Positions 34,609-43,131 of a DNA stretch of 64,000 bases are shown piece by piece. The stretch's first letter is position 1; every line of letters starts with the position of its first letter. Location of the stretch: positions 1,736,001 to 1,800,000 of the forward strand of contig NZ_VTWS01000001.1 of NCBI RefSeq assembly GCF_008727875.1. The letters are read 5' to 3'. The position numbers and the translations under genes are program-made. This DNA comes from Larkinella humicola (GTDB taxonomy: Bacteria > Bacteroidota > Bacteroidia > Cytophagales > Spirosomataceae). The notes below the pieces were generated by a model. That model was not told the DNA's origin, made no database searches, and saw nothing but the letters and a program-made list of their open reading frames with translations.

Positions 34609-35601
34609 AACTACATAAGGTTTTATGACGCGGGCGTTGAGGTGTTTCATCTCGACAAACAGGCGGTTGAGCATGTCGTCGTCCTTGTAAATACCGACAA
34701 TGGCCCCACCCGAACCGGCAAATGAAGCCGAGGCTCCGATCCGCCGAGCGGCCGAAATCATTTCCAGATTACTATCGCTGATGGTATAGATGCGTCGGCG
34801 CAGGTCGAAATTTTCGTTCACGAGGGCGTGCAACTGACTGGTTTCGTTGTTCAGAATGGCCTCCCGACCCTGACGGGCCACGTCGGCGATATCCTGTAAC
34901 GTTTTGACCACCAGTTCCTCGCCCTTGTCCCAACGTGACCGCACGTCGTTGTGAATCCGGCCTGACTGCTTGCCGAGCGACGTTTTATACGCAATGTACA
35001 GTTTGGGTAACAACCGCGGTTCGATGGGTTCGTAGTCACCGTGACCGGTTTTTTCCAGCAGTTCCCGGTCAAAGTTCATATAGACGCAACCTTCGTAACA
35101 CTGAATAACACGGTCCTGAAGCCCGGCGGTGATGCCCAGTTCTTCCGATTCGGTTTTCAACACCAGCGTTGGCAAATGCGGCAGCGGGATTTCAACCTGA
35201 TAGAATTTCATCAACGCCCGAAACGTCGCCACAATGATGGCACTGGAGCCCGAAAGCCCCACCTGGCGCGGAATCGACGTGCTGTAGCGGATGGTGAAGT
35301 TTTTGTTGGGAAGCCGAAGACCATGCAGATCACAGTATTCACAAAACCGCTTGAGAGCCGCTTTGATGAGCGGCACCCCGCCATGGTAGCCCAGCGAGGC
35401 AACGGCGTCACGCAGGTGGTAAATACTCCGAAACGAGTTGGTGTCCTGTTCCTGGGGCTCGATGTTCAGTTCCGGTGACTCATAGAGCGACACTGACGCG
35501 CCGAAGTTTCGTACGGAAATCGAGATCGTTTTGCCAAAAAAACCGTCGGATGGATTGCCTAACAGCCCGGCACGGGCGTAGGCGCGAGTTTCAATAATCA
35601 A
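34606..35601 (-). CDS. glucuronokinase-like GHMP kinase
   Basis: A 331-residue sugar kinase of the GHMP superfamily. Visible motifs are N-terminal motif 1 (ARAGLLGNPSDGFFGKTIS, residues 10-28), the ATP loop PRQVGLSGSSAII (111-123), the catalytic GITAGLQDRV (156-165), and motif 3 SFAGSGGAIVG near the end. From memory, the same blocks in this order occur in the plant glucuronokinase (LGNPSD-FFG-TIS, IPRQ-GLSGSSA, ELGI-AGLQDRV, GHG-Y-P). It would phosphorylate glucuronate or a related sugar at C1. The GalU-type pyrophosphorylase downstream fits the next step. There is no ATG between the upstream in-frame stop and the conserved region, so a TTG start at 35601 is used. Confidence 0.82.
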   Translation of the reverse strand: MIIETRAYARAGLLGNPSDGFFGKTISISVRNFGASVSLYESPELNIEPQEQDTNSFRSIYHLRDAVASLGYHGGVPLIKAALKRFCEYCDLHGLRLPNKNFTIRYSTSIPRQVGLSGSSAIIVATFRALMKFYQVEIPLPHLPTLVLKTESEELGITAGLQDRVIQCYEGCVYMNFDRELLEKTGHGDYEPIEPRLLPKLYIAYKTSLGKQSGRIHNDVRSRWDKGEELVVKTLQDIADVARQGREAILNNETSQLHALVNENFDLRRRIYTISDSNLEMISAARRIGASASFAGSGGAIVGIYKDDDMLNRLFVEMKHLNARVIKPYVV

Positions 35602-35913
35602 GAGTTTTCTTAATTGGTAACGTATGGCGGCAAGTTAGGGGATAAATGACTAATGAACAATGAAAACTGAGAGATCGGCCCCGGGATTCTGCGTATACGC
35701 AGCCCTGTCAGCGGTCGAAGACCCTGACAGCGGCTATGTATTTATGCATTGGACGGTTGAAAACATTGACAAGACTACGTATTGAAGCCGCTGACAACGG
35801 TCGAAGATCCTGTCAGCGGATATGTGTGATGCATTGGACGGTTGAAAACATTGACAAGACTACGTATTGAAGCCGCTGTCTAAGTCTTCGACCGCTGACG
35901 GGGCTTCACCGCA
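35602..35913. other. 312-bp non-coding spacer with dispersed and tandem repeats
   Basis: No coding frame is seen. The right two-thirds (35702-35903) contain at least six copies of the CCTGTCAGCGG/CCGCTGACA word in both orientations. They are arranged as two tandem units of about 85 bp plus flanking fragments. The left third (35602-35690) is unremarkable AT-rich DNA that probably holds the promoter of the kinase gene. Confidence 0.8.
35712..35883. repeat. 85-86 bp tandem duplication with CTGACAGCGG cores
   Basis: Unit 1 (35712-35797) and unit 2 (35798-35882) are near-identical. A 50-nt block (35744-35793) recurs without change at 35829-35878. Both units begin CGGTCGAAGA(C/T)CCTG(A/T)CAGCGG. 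A reverse-oriented fragment, CTTCGACCGCTGACGGGG, follows at 35886-35903. Confidence 0.93.
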
Positions 35914-38496
35914 TTACTTGATCGTAAACGCCAGCGGTTTGCCTTCCGCTACTTCCTGGCTTTGCTTGAAAACCTGTTTCCCGCCCCCCTGCAGGGCAAA
36001 CTGACGAAGACGGATTTTGCCGTCCAGCACCGCCAGGCTCACCCGGTTTCCCGTACCCTCTGAACGGATCGTGCAGGTACCCCAGGCCGAACCGTTCGAC
36101 CAGAAATAGGTTCCGGGTTTGGCGGTAAAGGTCATCGTTTCGGTCACGCCGGAATACAGAAAACCGCTCCAGGCCAGAACCGCATTCCAACTGGTCATCG
36201 ACCGGGCGTAGTGGTGACCGCATTCCGGCTCGTTGAACGGGTTGCGTTTGCGGCCATCGAACCGGTCGCGGATGCTTTTAAGGCATTTCAACGCATTGTC
36301 CGTTTGCCCTTCATACAGCATTCCCACGGCGGCTGTGTACTCAAACCCGGTCATGGATTCGGCAAAATACGGGAAGGGTACTTTCAGTCGGCCTTTGGGC
36401 CAACTGGCCATCAGCAGCCCCGATTCATCACCCAAAACGTACGACCGCATGTTGTTGAAATGGTCGGAAAAGTTGTCCAGGTAATTGTATTTCATGATGC
36501 TTTGCAACGACTTCTGAATATGTTCCGGTTTAGCCAGATAGCCCAGCCCCAGCATGTGCGCCATCATCTGCCCCACCAACTGATCGACCAGACAGCCTTT
36601 TCCCAACTGGTAATCCGGAACCGGGACGTCCGGGTTCCCCTCCCAATTCAGAAAGGCAAACGTTTTCGGGTCGGTGATTTTGTGTTCGTAATACTCGCCG
36701 TTGAACAGATTCTGGTCCATCCAAACACTGCCTTTCCGGTACAAATCCGCACATTTTTGGGCCAGCACCGGGTCTTTCATGGCCGTTGCCATTTCGGAGG
36801 TGGCTTTTAAGGCCCCCAGATACCAGAAACCCATCTGCGGATTGGGGCCAAAATAATCCACGTCCATCGTGTTGTGCTGCCGACCTTCCATCACCCCATC
36901 CTGATTACCATCCCAACCGCCCTGAATCCAGGCATAACTCATCACCTTTTTGACCTGCTCCCAGTTTTTCCGCAAAAATTCAGGGTTTCCCGACAGTTGC
37001 CAGTCGCGGTAAAACTTCAAAATGGTCCCCATTTGACCGTCGGCAGCCACGTTTTTCCAGTCCTGGGCTTTCGACAATGGCAACATCACCCGGAAACTCA
37101 TTTTGCCTTCCGGATTGGTCGCGTAATTAAATTCAATATCCCGCATCGACTGCGACAGGTCGGCGAACAGAAAAGCCGTCGCCTGCTCGTAATTCCAGAC
37201 GTGTGTACACGATCCAAAACAGGAGCCGAATTCGTCAAAAACCCCTTCCCAGCCCATCATGTGCCCGCTCGGAATCCGGAACACGGTTTGGGAACGCAGC
37301 GTAGCCAGATTGAACAGGGCCGCTTCCTTGATCACATCGGGGTACGAACTGGACAAAAAAGCCTGGACAAACTGAAGCGTTTTCTGTTCCAGAACCGGCA
37401 GATGGGGCAACGTTTTCGTCATCACCTCCCAGGCATCGGCATACTGCGTCGAATAGTAATTGCCGATGGCCTCCTGCCCCGCCTTTGACGAAAACGACGA
37501 CCAGGCCTGACGGTTCGGAAAATTCCAGGTAATGAAGAACGTGTAGGTCTGGGTTTGGCCCGGCGCAATGGTTTTCTGCACCGCCAGCGACGCCAGCGGA
37601 TCGTCGTCCACCAGTTTCGTCTTCTCCGTCAGTTGCCCGTCCGCGCTGAAATCATCCCAGAAATCGAGCATGGCATTTTCCCAGTCGTTCGAACGCGACG
37701 AAGTGCGGTAGCTCACCCCCGCCGGGCTGTTGGTCGTCAGCGCGATGGTTCCCCAGGCCGGGTCCTGCCGACTGACGCTGTCTGAAAACAGGTAGATCCC
37801 CTGAAAACCCGCCCCGGTTTTGTAAACATTGGTATTCTTCTTCGCGCCAGTTGGCACCACATCGCCTTTCCAGTCTTTGTGAGATCGACTGCCGTCTTTT
37901 CCGACAAAATTGCGCATCGAACCACAAACCGACACCGTTAGTGGCTCTTTGCTGGTGTTGGTCACTTCGTAGGCCAGCACGGCAATGGGAATGCCACTCG
38001 CGTCGGCATTGCCGGGAACAAACGGATTGAAGCCTTTGACCGTCACCTTCACCGGCATTTTGGCGTCCGACAAATGAACCTGCCCAAAGGGGTAAGCCGC
38101 GTCGAACGACGCTTCCGAAAACCGGGGAAAACCGTGCTGATTGACCGGTCGGCCTTCGTAGTGCAGGTATTCGGCCGGATCGAGGGGACCAATCAGGGCT
38201 TTGGTCAACGGTTTTCCGCCCGCGGGCAACACATTGATGGCAAAAAAAGGGGCATTGTTTCCGACTGTAACGGTACTGAAGCCCTTGGCGGGTTTGTTCA
38301 TGATTTCCCAGTCGCGCAATTCGCCCCGACCACCCAGCGAAACGGTTCCGGTGCCAATGCCGCCCAGGGGCAACGCAAGGTTGTAGAGGTGATGTTGGTC
38401 GTAGTGTTTTAATACCGGCCAGGGCGCGGGTTGCCATTGGGCAAAAACCGTCCGGGTGCCAAGCAGCAGCAGAACGAAAATACGGAAAAAAGTCAT
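35914..38496 (-). CDS. secreted GH116-family glycosidase (GBA2-like)
   Basis: Predicted beta-glycosidase of 860 residues with a signal peptide (1-19). The N-terminal beta-sandwich (about 25-340) has LPLGGIGTGTVSLGGRGELRDWEI, the opening block of GH116. The C-terminal (alpha/alpha)6 barrel (about 370-790) contains CTHVWNYEQATAF with Glu437 as candidate nucleophile, and GRQHNTMDVDYFGPN with Asp545/547 as candidate acid/base. These positions resemble the catalytic pair known for bacterial and human GBA2-type enzymes. Substrates in the family are beta-glucosides, beta-xylosides or glucosylceramide-like molecules. The last 70 residues form a short beta domain. Transcribed alone, it ends next to a repeat array. 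Confidence 0.9.
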   Translation of the reverse strand: MTFFRIFVLLLLGTRTVFAQWQPAPWPVLKHYDQHHLYNLALPLGGIGTGTVSLGGRGELRDWEIMNKPAKGFSTVTVGNNAPFFAINVLPAGGKPLTKALIGPLDPAEYLHYEGRPVNQHGFPRFSEASFDAAYPFGQVHLSDAKMPVKVTVKGFNPFVPGNADASGIPIAVLAYEVTNTSKEPLTVSVCGSMRNFVGKDGSRSHKDWKGDVVPTGAKKNTNVYKTGAGFQGIYLFSDSVSRQDPAWGTIALTTNSPAGVSYRTSSRSNDWENAMLDFWDDFSADGQLTEKTKLVDDDPLASLAVQKTIAPGQTQTYTFFITWNFPNRQAWSSFSSKAGQEAIGNYYSTQYADAWEVMTKTLPHLPVLEQKTLQFVQAFLSSSYPDVIKEAALFNLATLRSQTVFRIPSGHMMGWEGVFDEFGSCFGSCTHVWNYEQATAFLFADLSQSMRDIEFNYATNPEGKMSFRVMLPLSKAQDWKNVAADGQMGTILKFYRDWQLSGNPEFLRKNWEQVKKVMSYAWIQGGWDGNQDGVMEGRQHNTMDVDYFGPNPQMGFWYLGALKATSEMATAMKDPVLAQKCADLYRKGSVWMDQNLFNGEYYEHKITDPKTFAFLNWEGNPDVPVPDYQLGKGCLVDQLVGQMMAHMLGLGYLAKPEHIQKSLQSIMKYNYLDNFSDHFNNMRSYVLGDESGLLMASWPKGRLKVPFPYFAESMTGFEYTAAVGMLYEGQTDNALKCLKSIRDRFDGRKRNPFNEPECGHHYARSMTSWNAVLAWSGFLYSGVTETMTFTAKPGTYFWSNGSAWGTCTIRSEGTGNRVSLAVLDGKIRLRQFALQGGGKQVFKQSQEVAEGKPLAFTIK

Positions 38497-38626
38497 CGGG
38501 TCAGGGGTTAATCCCGTAAAGGTACGAAAGCGGATGCGAACCGGAATGGCATGTCTTTTGATATAATCTAACCCGTCAGCTTAGTCCATTGGTTATTCAA
38601 CGTTCACTTAACGGTTTTCTTTTCCC

Positions 38627-38815
38627 ATGAAATCCATCTACCCGATTGGAGTTTCAGTATTCCTATACAGTTTGATCGCTGGCTATTACGCCTACTCTGC
38701 CATCCACAACTCTTCCAAATCCCCTGATAAAGTTCGCCAGCGTTTGCTGGCGGCTCTGGCTTTTGGATTTGGAGCGATTCTGCTGGGTTGGATGTCCTAT
38801 GAATTTTTCCGATAG
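38627..38815 (+). CDS. small two-helix membrane protein
   Basis: A 62-residue protein with two hydrophobic segments (about residues 5-25 and 42-60) joined by a basic loop (SSKSPDKVRQR). The ATG at 38627 opens a clean frame, and the codon use resembles the neighbours. It is not a family I recognise. It may be co-transcribed with the gene that begins 44 bp after its stop. Confidence 0.6.
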   Translation: MKSIYPIGVSVFLYSLIAGYYAYSAIHNSSKSPDKVRQRLLAALAFGFGAILLGWMSYEFFR

Positions 38816-38859
38816 CGTATACCCCTTCATCACCATTCTGATTTTTCCGTGCCTACCCC

Positions 38860-39141
38860 ATGAATGAAGATACTCTGTTTACCGTCTTGCAAGCCTTACC
38901 CACCGCCATCGATACCCCTCTTGTTATTTTCGACAATCCAGAACAAGCCCAGACCTGGATACAACTTAATGGTTTTGAGAAAGATAACCTCTGGGTGATC
39001 ACCAACGACGAGCGTCAGTACTGGGTGGTTTCGGACGATGTAGGGAAGCAATTGATCAACCTGGGATTCCAGCGAATCAAAGTGAAACTCCCACCAGTTC
39101 TTCCACAATCTTCAGAAGTTCCCGGGGATGAAACGGTTTAG
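38860..39141 (+). CDS. unrecognised 93-residue cytosolic protein
   Basis: A short soluble protein with alternating strands and helices (LVIFDNPEQAQTWIQ, NLWVITNDERQYWVVSDDV, LINLGFQRIKVKLPP) and a Pro/Glu-rich tail. I know no family for it. Its last 65 bp overlap, in convergent orientation, the end of the response regulator gene on the other strand. That is unusual and means one of the two C-termini evolved under double constraint. Reality is supported by the frame, the start context and the neighbouring small gene. Confidence 0.6.
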   Translation: MNEDTLFTVLQALPTAIDTPLVIFDNPEQAQTWIQLNGFEKDNLWVITNDERQYWVVSDDVGKQLINLGFQRIKVKLPPVLPQSSEVPGDETV

Positions 39142-39448
39142 ACAGGTAAGCATCGGCCGGAAACAGGGAGGTAATATTTTGGTTTAAGATCGCCAGATCA
39201 ATCGAAACAGCCACGACTGACGTGGTCGAGCCAGGGAGTTTCCGGACTTCCCGGATCACTTCGCCCCCATCGCCGGACGGTAAATGCATGTCGGCGACCA
39301 CCACATCCGGTTTATGCTGGTGGATAACCAGAAGCGCTTGCTGAATATCTCCAGCCTGATAAGTAGTATACCCCGCCCGTTGCAGGGCTTCAACCATGAG
39401 TTTTCGTTGAGAAGATTGGTCTTCAACTACCAATACCGACTTCTTCAT
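39077..39448 (-). CDS. single-domain response regulator (CheY-like)
   Basis: A 123-residue receiver-only protein. The acidic pair is ED in VLVVEDQSSQRKLM, the phosphoacceptor is in DVVVADMHLPSGDGGEVI, and the Lys is in AYLSKPFHPREL. No output domain is present, so it must act by protein contact or phosphotransfer. The PAS-type histidine kinase at 40651-42306 is the nearest possible partner. The start at 39448 follows the family; the longer frame from 39538 lacks support. The 3' end overlaps the convergent gene by 65 bp. Confidence 0.9.
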   Translation of the reverse strand: MKKSVLVVEDQSSQRKLMVEALQRAGYTTYQAGDIQQALLVIHQHKPDVVVADMHLPSGDGGEVIREVRKLPGSTTSVVAVSIDLAILNQNITSLFPADAYLSKPFHPRELLKIVEELVGVSL

Positions 39449-39671
39449 TCGACAAAGATGGGAATACGAACGCGTAAGACAAAGCGTATGTTGGGAACAA
39501 TTCCATACGCTCCCTTTCTCAGGCAAATACCAGACCAATGTTCAAGAAAGTTTGTATACGGTTTTAGGCCTAAAAACCGCCCTGACTGCTAAATCTGTGC
39601 CAATCAAACCGGGTTTTCAGTAGGGAAATGACGTATATTCCTTTTGTCCACAAACCCATCCGGAAAATGCT

Positions 39672-40610
39672 ATGCGCGCTTTTTTAGTCGTTTTATTTTT
39701 TGGTGCATCCAGTCTCGGCAACCTCTTGTCAGTTTTCTTTTCAAACGAGCTTTTCTCCCCAGTTTCTCGTCATCCGTCCAACAGGCTGGCCACCGTTTCT
39801 GCACCCGCCAAAAAGCGGGTGGTGTTCATTGCCGGTGCCTGTAGCCACGGAGCTGGCGAGCACGAACACAAAGCCGGGTGTCTGCTGCTGGCCCAACGAC
39901 TGAACGCAACGCTGCCCACTGTCGAAGCGGTGGTTTATTCAGACGGCTGGCCCTCCGATCCGTCGGCGTTTACCAACGCGGCTGCGATTGTCATTTACGG
40001 CGACGGTGGAGAAGGCCACTTAATCAACAAGCACCTGGAAACCGTGAATGCGCTGATGAAAAAAGGCGTAGGGCTGGCCTGCATTCACTACGCCGTTGAA
40101 GTGCCCAAAGGAACCGCCGGTACCTATTTTCTGGATTGGATCGGGGGCTATTTCGAAACGTTCTGGTCGGTGAACCCGGTTTGGACCGCCGACTTCAAAA
40201 CCCTGCCCAACCACGCCATTACGACGGGTGTGAAACCGTTTACGATCAACGATGAATGGTATTATCACATGCGGTTTCGCCCGAACATGAAGGGTGTAAC
40301 ACCCCTGCTCACGACGGTGCCACCCGCTTCGACGCTGGAACGGAAAGACGGCCCACACGAGAACAACCCGGCGGTTCGGGCCGAAGCTGGCCAACCACAA
40401 CACACCGCCTGGTGCCGCGAACGAACCAACGGCGGGCGGGGTTTTGGAATCACGGGGGGGCATTACCACCGGGTGTGGGCTGATGACAATTTTCGAAAAC
40501 TGGTGCTAAACGCCATCGCCTGGGTCGCTAAAGTGCAGGTGCCCGCCGGGGGCGTTCCCTCCGCTACCCCCTCCAAAGAAGAAATGGGTCTGAATCAATG
40601 TCCGCATTGA
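39672..40610 (+). CDS. secreted ThuA-domain protein
   Basis: A 312-residue protein with an N-terminal hydrophobic signal (residues 1-24) and a ThuA (class I amidotransferase-like) domain at about 48-290. Typical features are the opening RVVFIAGACSHGAGEHEH, a GDGGEGH loop, GLACIHYAVEVP in the nucleophile-elbow position (with His where amidotransferases have Cys-Gly), and the C-terminal GGHYHRVWADDNFRKLVLNAIAW. ThuA proteins occur in trehalose and other sugar-use loci, and recent work ties them to 3-keto-glycoside metabolism. It faces the histidine kinase gene. Confidence 0.87.
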   Translation: MRAFLVVLFFGASSLGNLLSVFFSNELFSPVSRHPSNRLATVSAPAKKRVVFIAGACSHGAGEHEHKAGCLLLAQRLNATLPTVEAVVYSDGWPSDPSAFTNAAAIVIYGDGGEGHLINKHLETVNALMKKGVGLACIHYAVEVPKGTAGTYFLDWIGGYFETFWSVNPVWTADFKTLPNHAITTGVKPFTINDEWYYHMRFRPNMKGVTPLLTTVPPASTLERKDGPHENNPAVRAEAGQPQHTAWCRERTNGGRGFGITGGHYHRVWADDNFRKLVLNAIAWVAKVQVPAGGVPSATPSKEEMGLNQCPH

Positions 40611-40650
40611 GACCCGGTTATTAGGGTTCACCCAAAACAGGCGACCTCGA

Positions 40651-42306
40651 TCAGGCCGGTTCTTCGGTCGGTTTCCGCGAAACGGGCAGGTAAACATAGA
40701 AGGCCGCCCCCTGATTGGGTGTGCTGCGGGCATAGATAATCCCCTGATGGTTGTCAACAATTTTCTTACACAAGGCCAGACCAATGCCGGTTCCGCTGTA
40801 GTGTTTGCTGGTATTCAGTCGCTGGAAAATAGTGAATATCTGCCGGGAAAACTGCGCATCAAAACCGATGCCGTTGTCTTTAAAAACGAGTTGGAGATAC
40901 GTTAGTAGAGGTTTTAATCCGATGTCTTCGCTCATGTCGGCCGCCGTCAGAATGGCTGACGTAATCTGAATGTGAGGAGTTTGCTGCGAAAACTTCAGGG
41001 CATTGCTCAGAAGGTTGTAAAAAAGCTGGTTCAACTGGAGCGGAATTCCATCAATCACCGGCAGGTCATCCGCCCGAATCACCGCGCCTTTCTCGTCAAT
41101 GAGCAGTTCAAAATCAACCAGAACATGGTGCAGGGTTTCGTTGAGATCCACCGCCACAAATTCTTCCTCCAGAATCGCCAGCCGGGAGTAATTCAGTACT
41201 TCCTTGATGAGTTTCGACATGCGTTGTGCCGAAGCTTCAATTTTGGTCAGGTATCGGTCGGCCACTTCCGGCTGGTCGAGATTTTCCTTCAACAAACCCG
41301 AAAAAGTCTGAATTTTCCGGAGGGGCTCCTGCAGGTCGTGTGAAGCGATGTAAGCAAACTGTTCCAGTTCTTTGTTCTGGATTTCCAGCTCACGGGAATA
41401 TTGCCGCAGTTGGTCTTCCGCCAGTTTTTTCTCGGTTAAATCCCGGGTCACCTTGGAAAAACCGATGATGCCGCCTTTTTCATCGTGCAAAGCCGTGATA
41501 ACGATGCTGCCCCAGAACATACTGCCATCTTTCCGAATCCGCCAGCCTTCGTGCCGGGCGCGCCCCTCCTGAAAAGCTTCTGCAATCAACTGTTCAGGAA
41601 GTTTTTTGGCCCGGTCTTCCGGCAGGTAAAAAACCACGAAGCTTTTTCCGATTATCTCGGCCTCGGAATACCCTTTGATCCGCTGGGCTCCTTTGTTCCA
41701 GTTGAGGATGATGCCCTCCCGATCCAGCAACAGAATTGCGTAATCCTGCACTTCGTCGACCATTTTGTGATACCGTTCCTCGCTGCGGGTGAGCGCTTCA
41801 ATTCGTTCCCGAATTGCCACCTGCTCTGTGGTTTCCAGGCCGGTGACCAACACCCCTACCGACTGGCCCTGCTCATCGAAAAACGGGCTGTAACTGACTG
41901 TCCAGTAAACCTCCTGATGGCGTTCAGGGCGAACCAGAGGCAAACGCTGATCCGGATTCCAGTTGGCTCTGCCGGCGAAAGCCTGCTCGATCAGTGGTCG
42001 AATCAGTGGCCAGGCTTCGCCCCAAACGGTTTCGGCCCGCTGGCCCAGCGCTCCCGGCATCTCGCTCGGGTCGTTCAGAATCTCCCGGAAGGCGTCATTG
42101 TAAAAACAGATCCAATCCGGCGCCCAGTAGATCGCCATTGGAAACCGGGAATGAAGCACCAGACGGAGCGTCGACCGTAACGATGCAGGCCAGGTATCCA
42201 TCGCTCCCAGGGAAGTGGATGACCAATCGTAAGAGCGGATGAAAGCCCCCATTTCACCCTCACCGGCGGCATCGGATTGAGACGAATTGACCAGGTTGTA
42301 TTCCAT
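40651..42306 (-). CDS. PAS-domain sensor histidine kinase
   Basis: A 551-residue soluble kinase from the ATG at 42306. The first PAS-like domain (about residues 20-170) has SRFPMAIYWAPDWICFYND. The second PAS (about 180-300) has LLLDREGIILNWNKGAQRIKGYS. A short coiled coil leads to the H-box IASHDLQEPLRK. The ATPase domain has an N-box (LFYNLLSNALKFS), DNGIGF, and GTGIGLALCKKIVDNHQG. No transmembrane segment is seen, so the signal is cytosolic. No response regulator adjoins in the same orientation; the lone receiver at 39077-39448 is the nearest candidate. Confidence 0.93.
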   Translation of the reverse strand: MEYNLVNSSQSDAAGEGEMGAFIRSYDWSSTSLGAMDTWPASLRSTLRLVLHSRFPMAIYWAPDWICFYNDAFREILNDPSEMPGALGQRAETVWGEAWPLIRPLIEQAFAGRANWNPDQRLPLVRPERHQEVYWTVSYSPFFDEQGQSVGVLVTGLETTEQVAIRERIEALTRSEERYHKMVDEVQDYAILLLDREGIILNWNKGAQRIKGYSEAEIIGKSFVVFYLPEDRAKKLPEQLIAEAFQEGRARHEGWRIRKDGSMFWGSIVITALHDEKGGIIGFSKVTRDLTEKKLAEDQLRQYSRELEIQNKELEQFAYIASHDLQEPLRKIQTFSGLLKENLDQPEVADRYLTKIEASAQRMSKLIKEVLNYSRLAILEEEFVAVDLNETLHHVLVDFELLIDEKGAVIRADDLPVIDGIPLQLNQLFYNLLSNALKFSQQTPHIQITSAILTAADMSEDIGLKPLLTYLQLVFKDNGIGFDAQFSRQIFTIFQRLNTSKHYSGTGIGLALCKKIVDNHQGIIYARSTPNQGAAFYVYLPVSRKPTEEPA

Positions 42307-42453
42307 AAAAAACAGCTTACACAGCAAACTAAGTCAATTTATCAAAGAACACAATTCGTGCTGGTAAATCCTATTTTAACTACCTTTGATCGCGTCTGGT
42401 GTTCCTTTACATCCGTCATTCGTATTCCTGAACCTTTATACGCAGCTGATTCC

Positions 42454-43092
42454 ATGAAAGTTTCTCTCATCTCCACACTCATCGGTTGTGCGCTTCTGGT
42501 GGGGTTCATCGCGCGGTCTCCCCAGAAAGCCGTCCGGCTTTTCGACGGCAAAACGTTCCGGGGCTGGGAAGGCGACACGCTCAAGACCTGGCGCATCCGG
42601 GACGGTGCCCTGGTAGGTGGCTCCCTGACCGAAGCCGTGCCGCACAACGATTTTTTATGCACCACGCGCCCGTACGCCAATTTCATTCTGCGGGTAAAAT
42701 TCAAATTGCTCGGAACGGACGGTTTTATCAACACGGGCGTGCAGTTCCGCAGCAAACGGCTCACCAACCCCGCCTACGAAATGACGGGCTATCAGGCCGA
42801 TCTGGGAAAAGGATACTGGGCCAGTTTGTACGACGAATCGCGCCGGAATAAAACGCTGGTTGCTCCGGATTCGATGCTGATTAAAAAGATTCTGAAACCC
42901 AACGACTGGAATGACTACGAAATCCGGGCCGAAAACCGACGGATTCGGCTATACCTGAACGGAAAACAAACGGTAGACTATACGGAACCGGACCAAACCA
43001 TCCCGCAGGAAGGGCTGATCGGCTTACAAATCCACGGCGGTGGCAAAGCGGAGGTGCATTACAAAGATCTGTTTCTGGAAGAATTACGCTGA
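42454..43092 (+). CDS. secreted DUF1080 (3-keto-disaccharide hydrolase-like) protein
   Basis: A 212-residue protein with a hydrophobic signal (residues 1-22) and one DUF1080 domain, a jelly-roll fold related to concanavalin-type lectins and GH16. It opens RLFDGKTFRGWEGD, followed by WRIRDGALVGG, then NTGVQFRSKR, YEMTGYQADLGKGYW, and NDYEIRAENRRIRLYLNG. Recent work describes members as 3-keto-glycoside hydrolases or lyases. A TACCTTTG -7-like element is at 42381-42388. A long upstream extension from 42277 overlaps the kinase start and is not used. Confidence 0.88.
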   Translation: MKVSLISTLIGCALLVGFIARSPQKAVRLFDGKTFRGWEGDTLKTWRIRDGALVGGSLTEAVPHNDFLCTTRPYANFILRVKFKLLGTDGFINTGVQFRSKRLTNPAYEMTGYQADLGKGYWASLYDESRRNKTLVAPDSMLIKKILKPNDWNDYEIRAENRRIRLYLNGKQTVDYTEPDQTIPQEGLIGLQIHGGGKAEVHYKDLFLEELR

Positions 43093-43096
43093 GATC

Positions 43097-43124
43097 AGCC
43101 CCCAAATCGAACGATTTGGGGGCT
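43097..43124. terminator. hairpin between convergent genes
   Basis: A 13-bp perfect stem, AGCCCCCAAATCG (43097-43109) and CGATTTGGGGGCT (43112-43124), has only 2 nt between the arms. The T tract is weak, but the position between two convergent stops supports a terminator. Confidence 0.75.
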
Positions 43125-43131
43125 GTCTGCT

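Noticed and set aside
35712-35883. Possible CRISPR array
   Set aside because: Only two units, no alternating spacers of constant size, and no cas genes; it is a tandem duplication.
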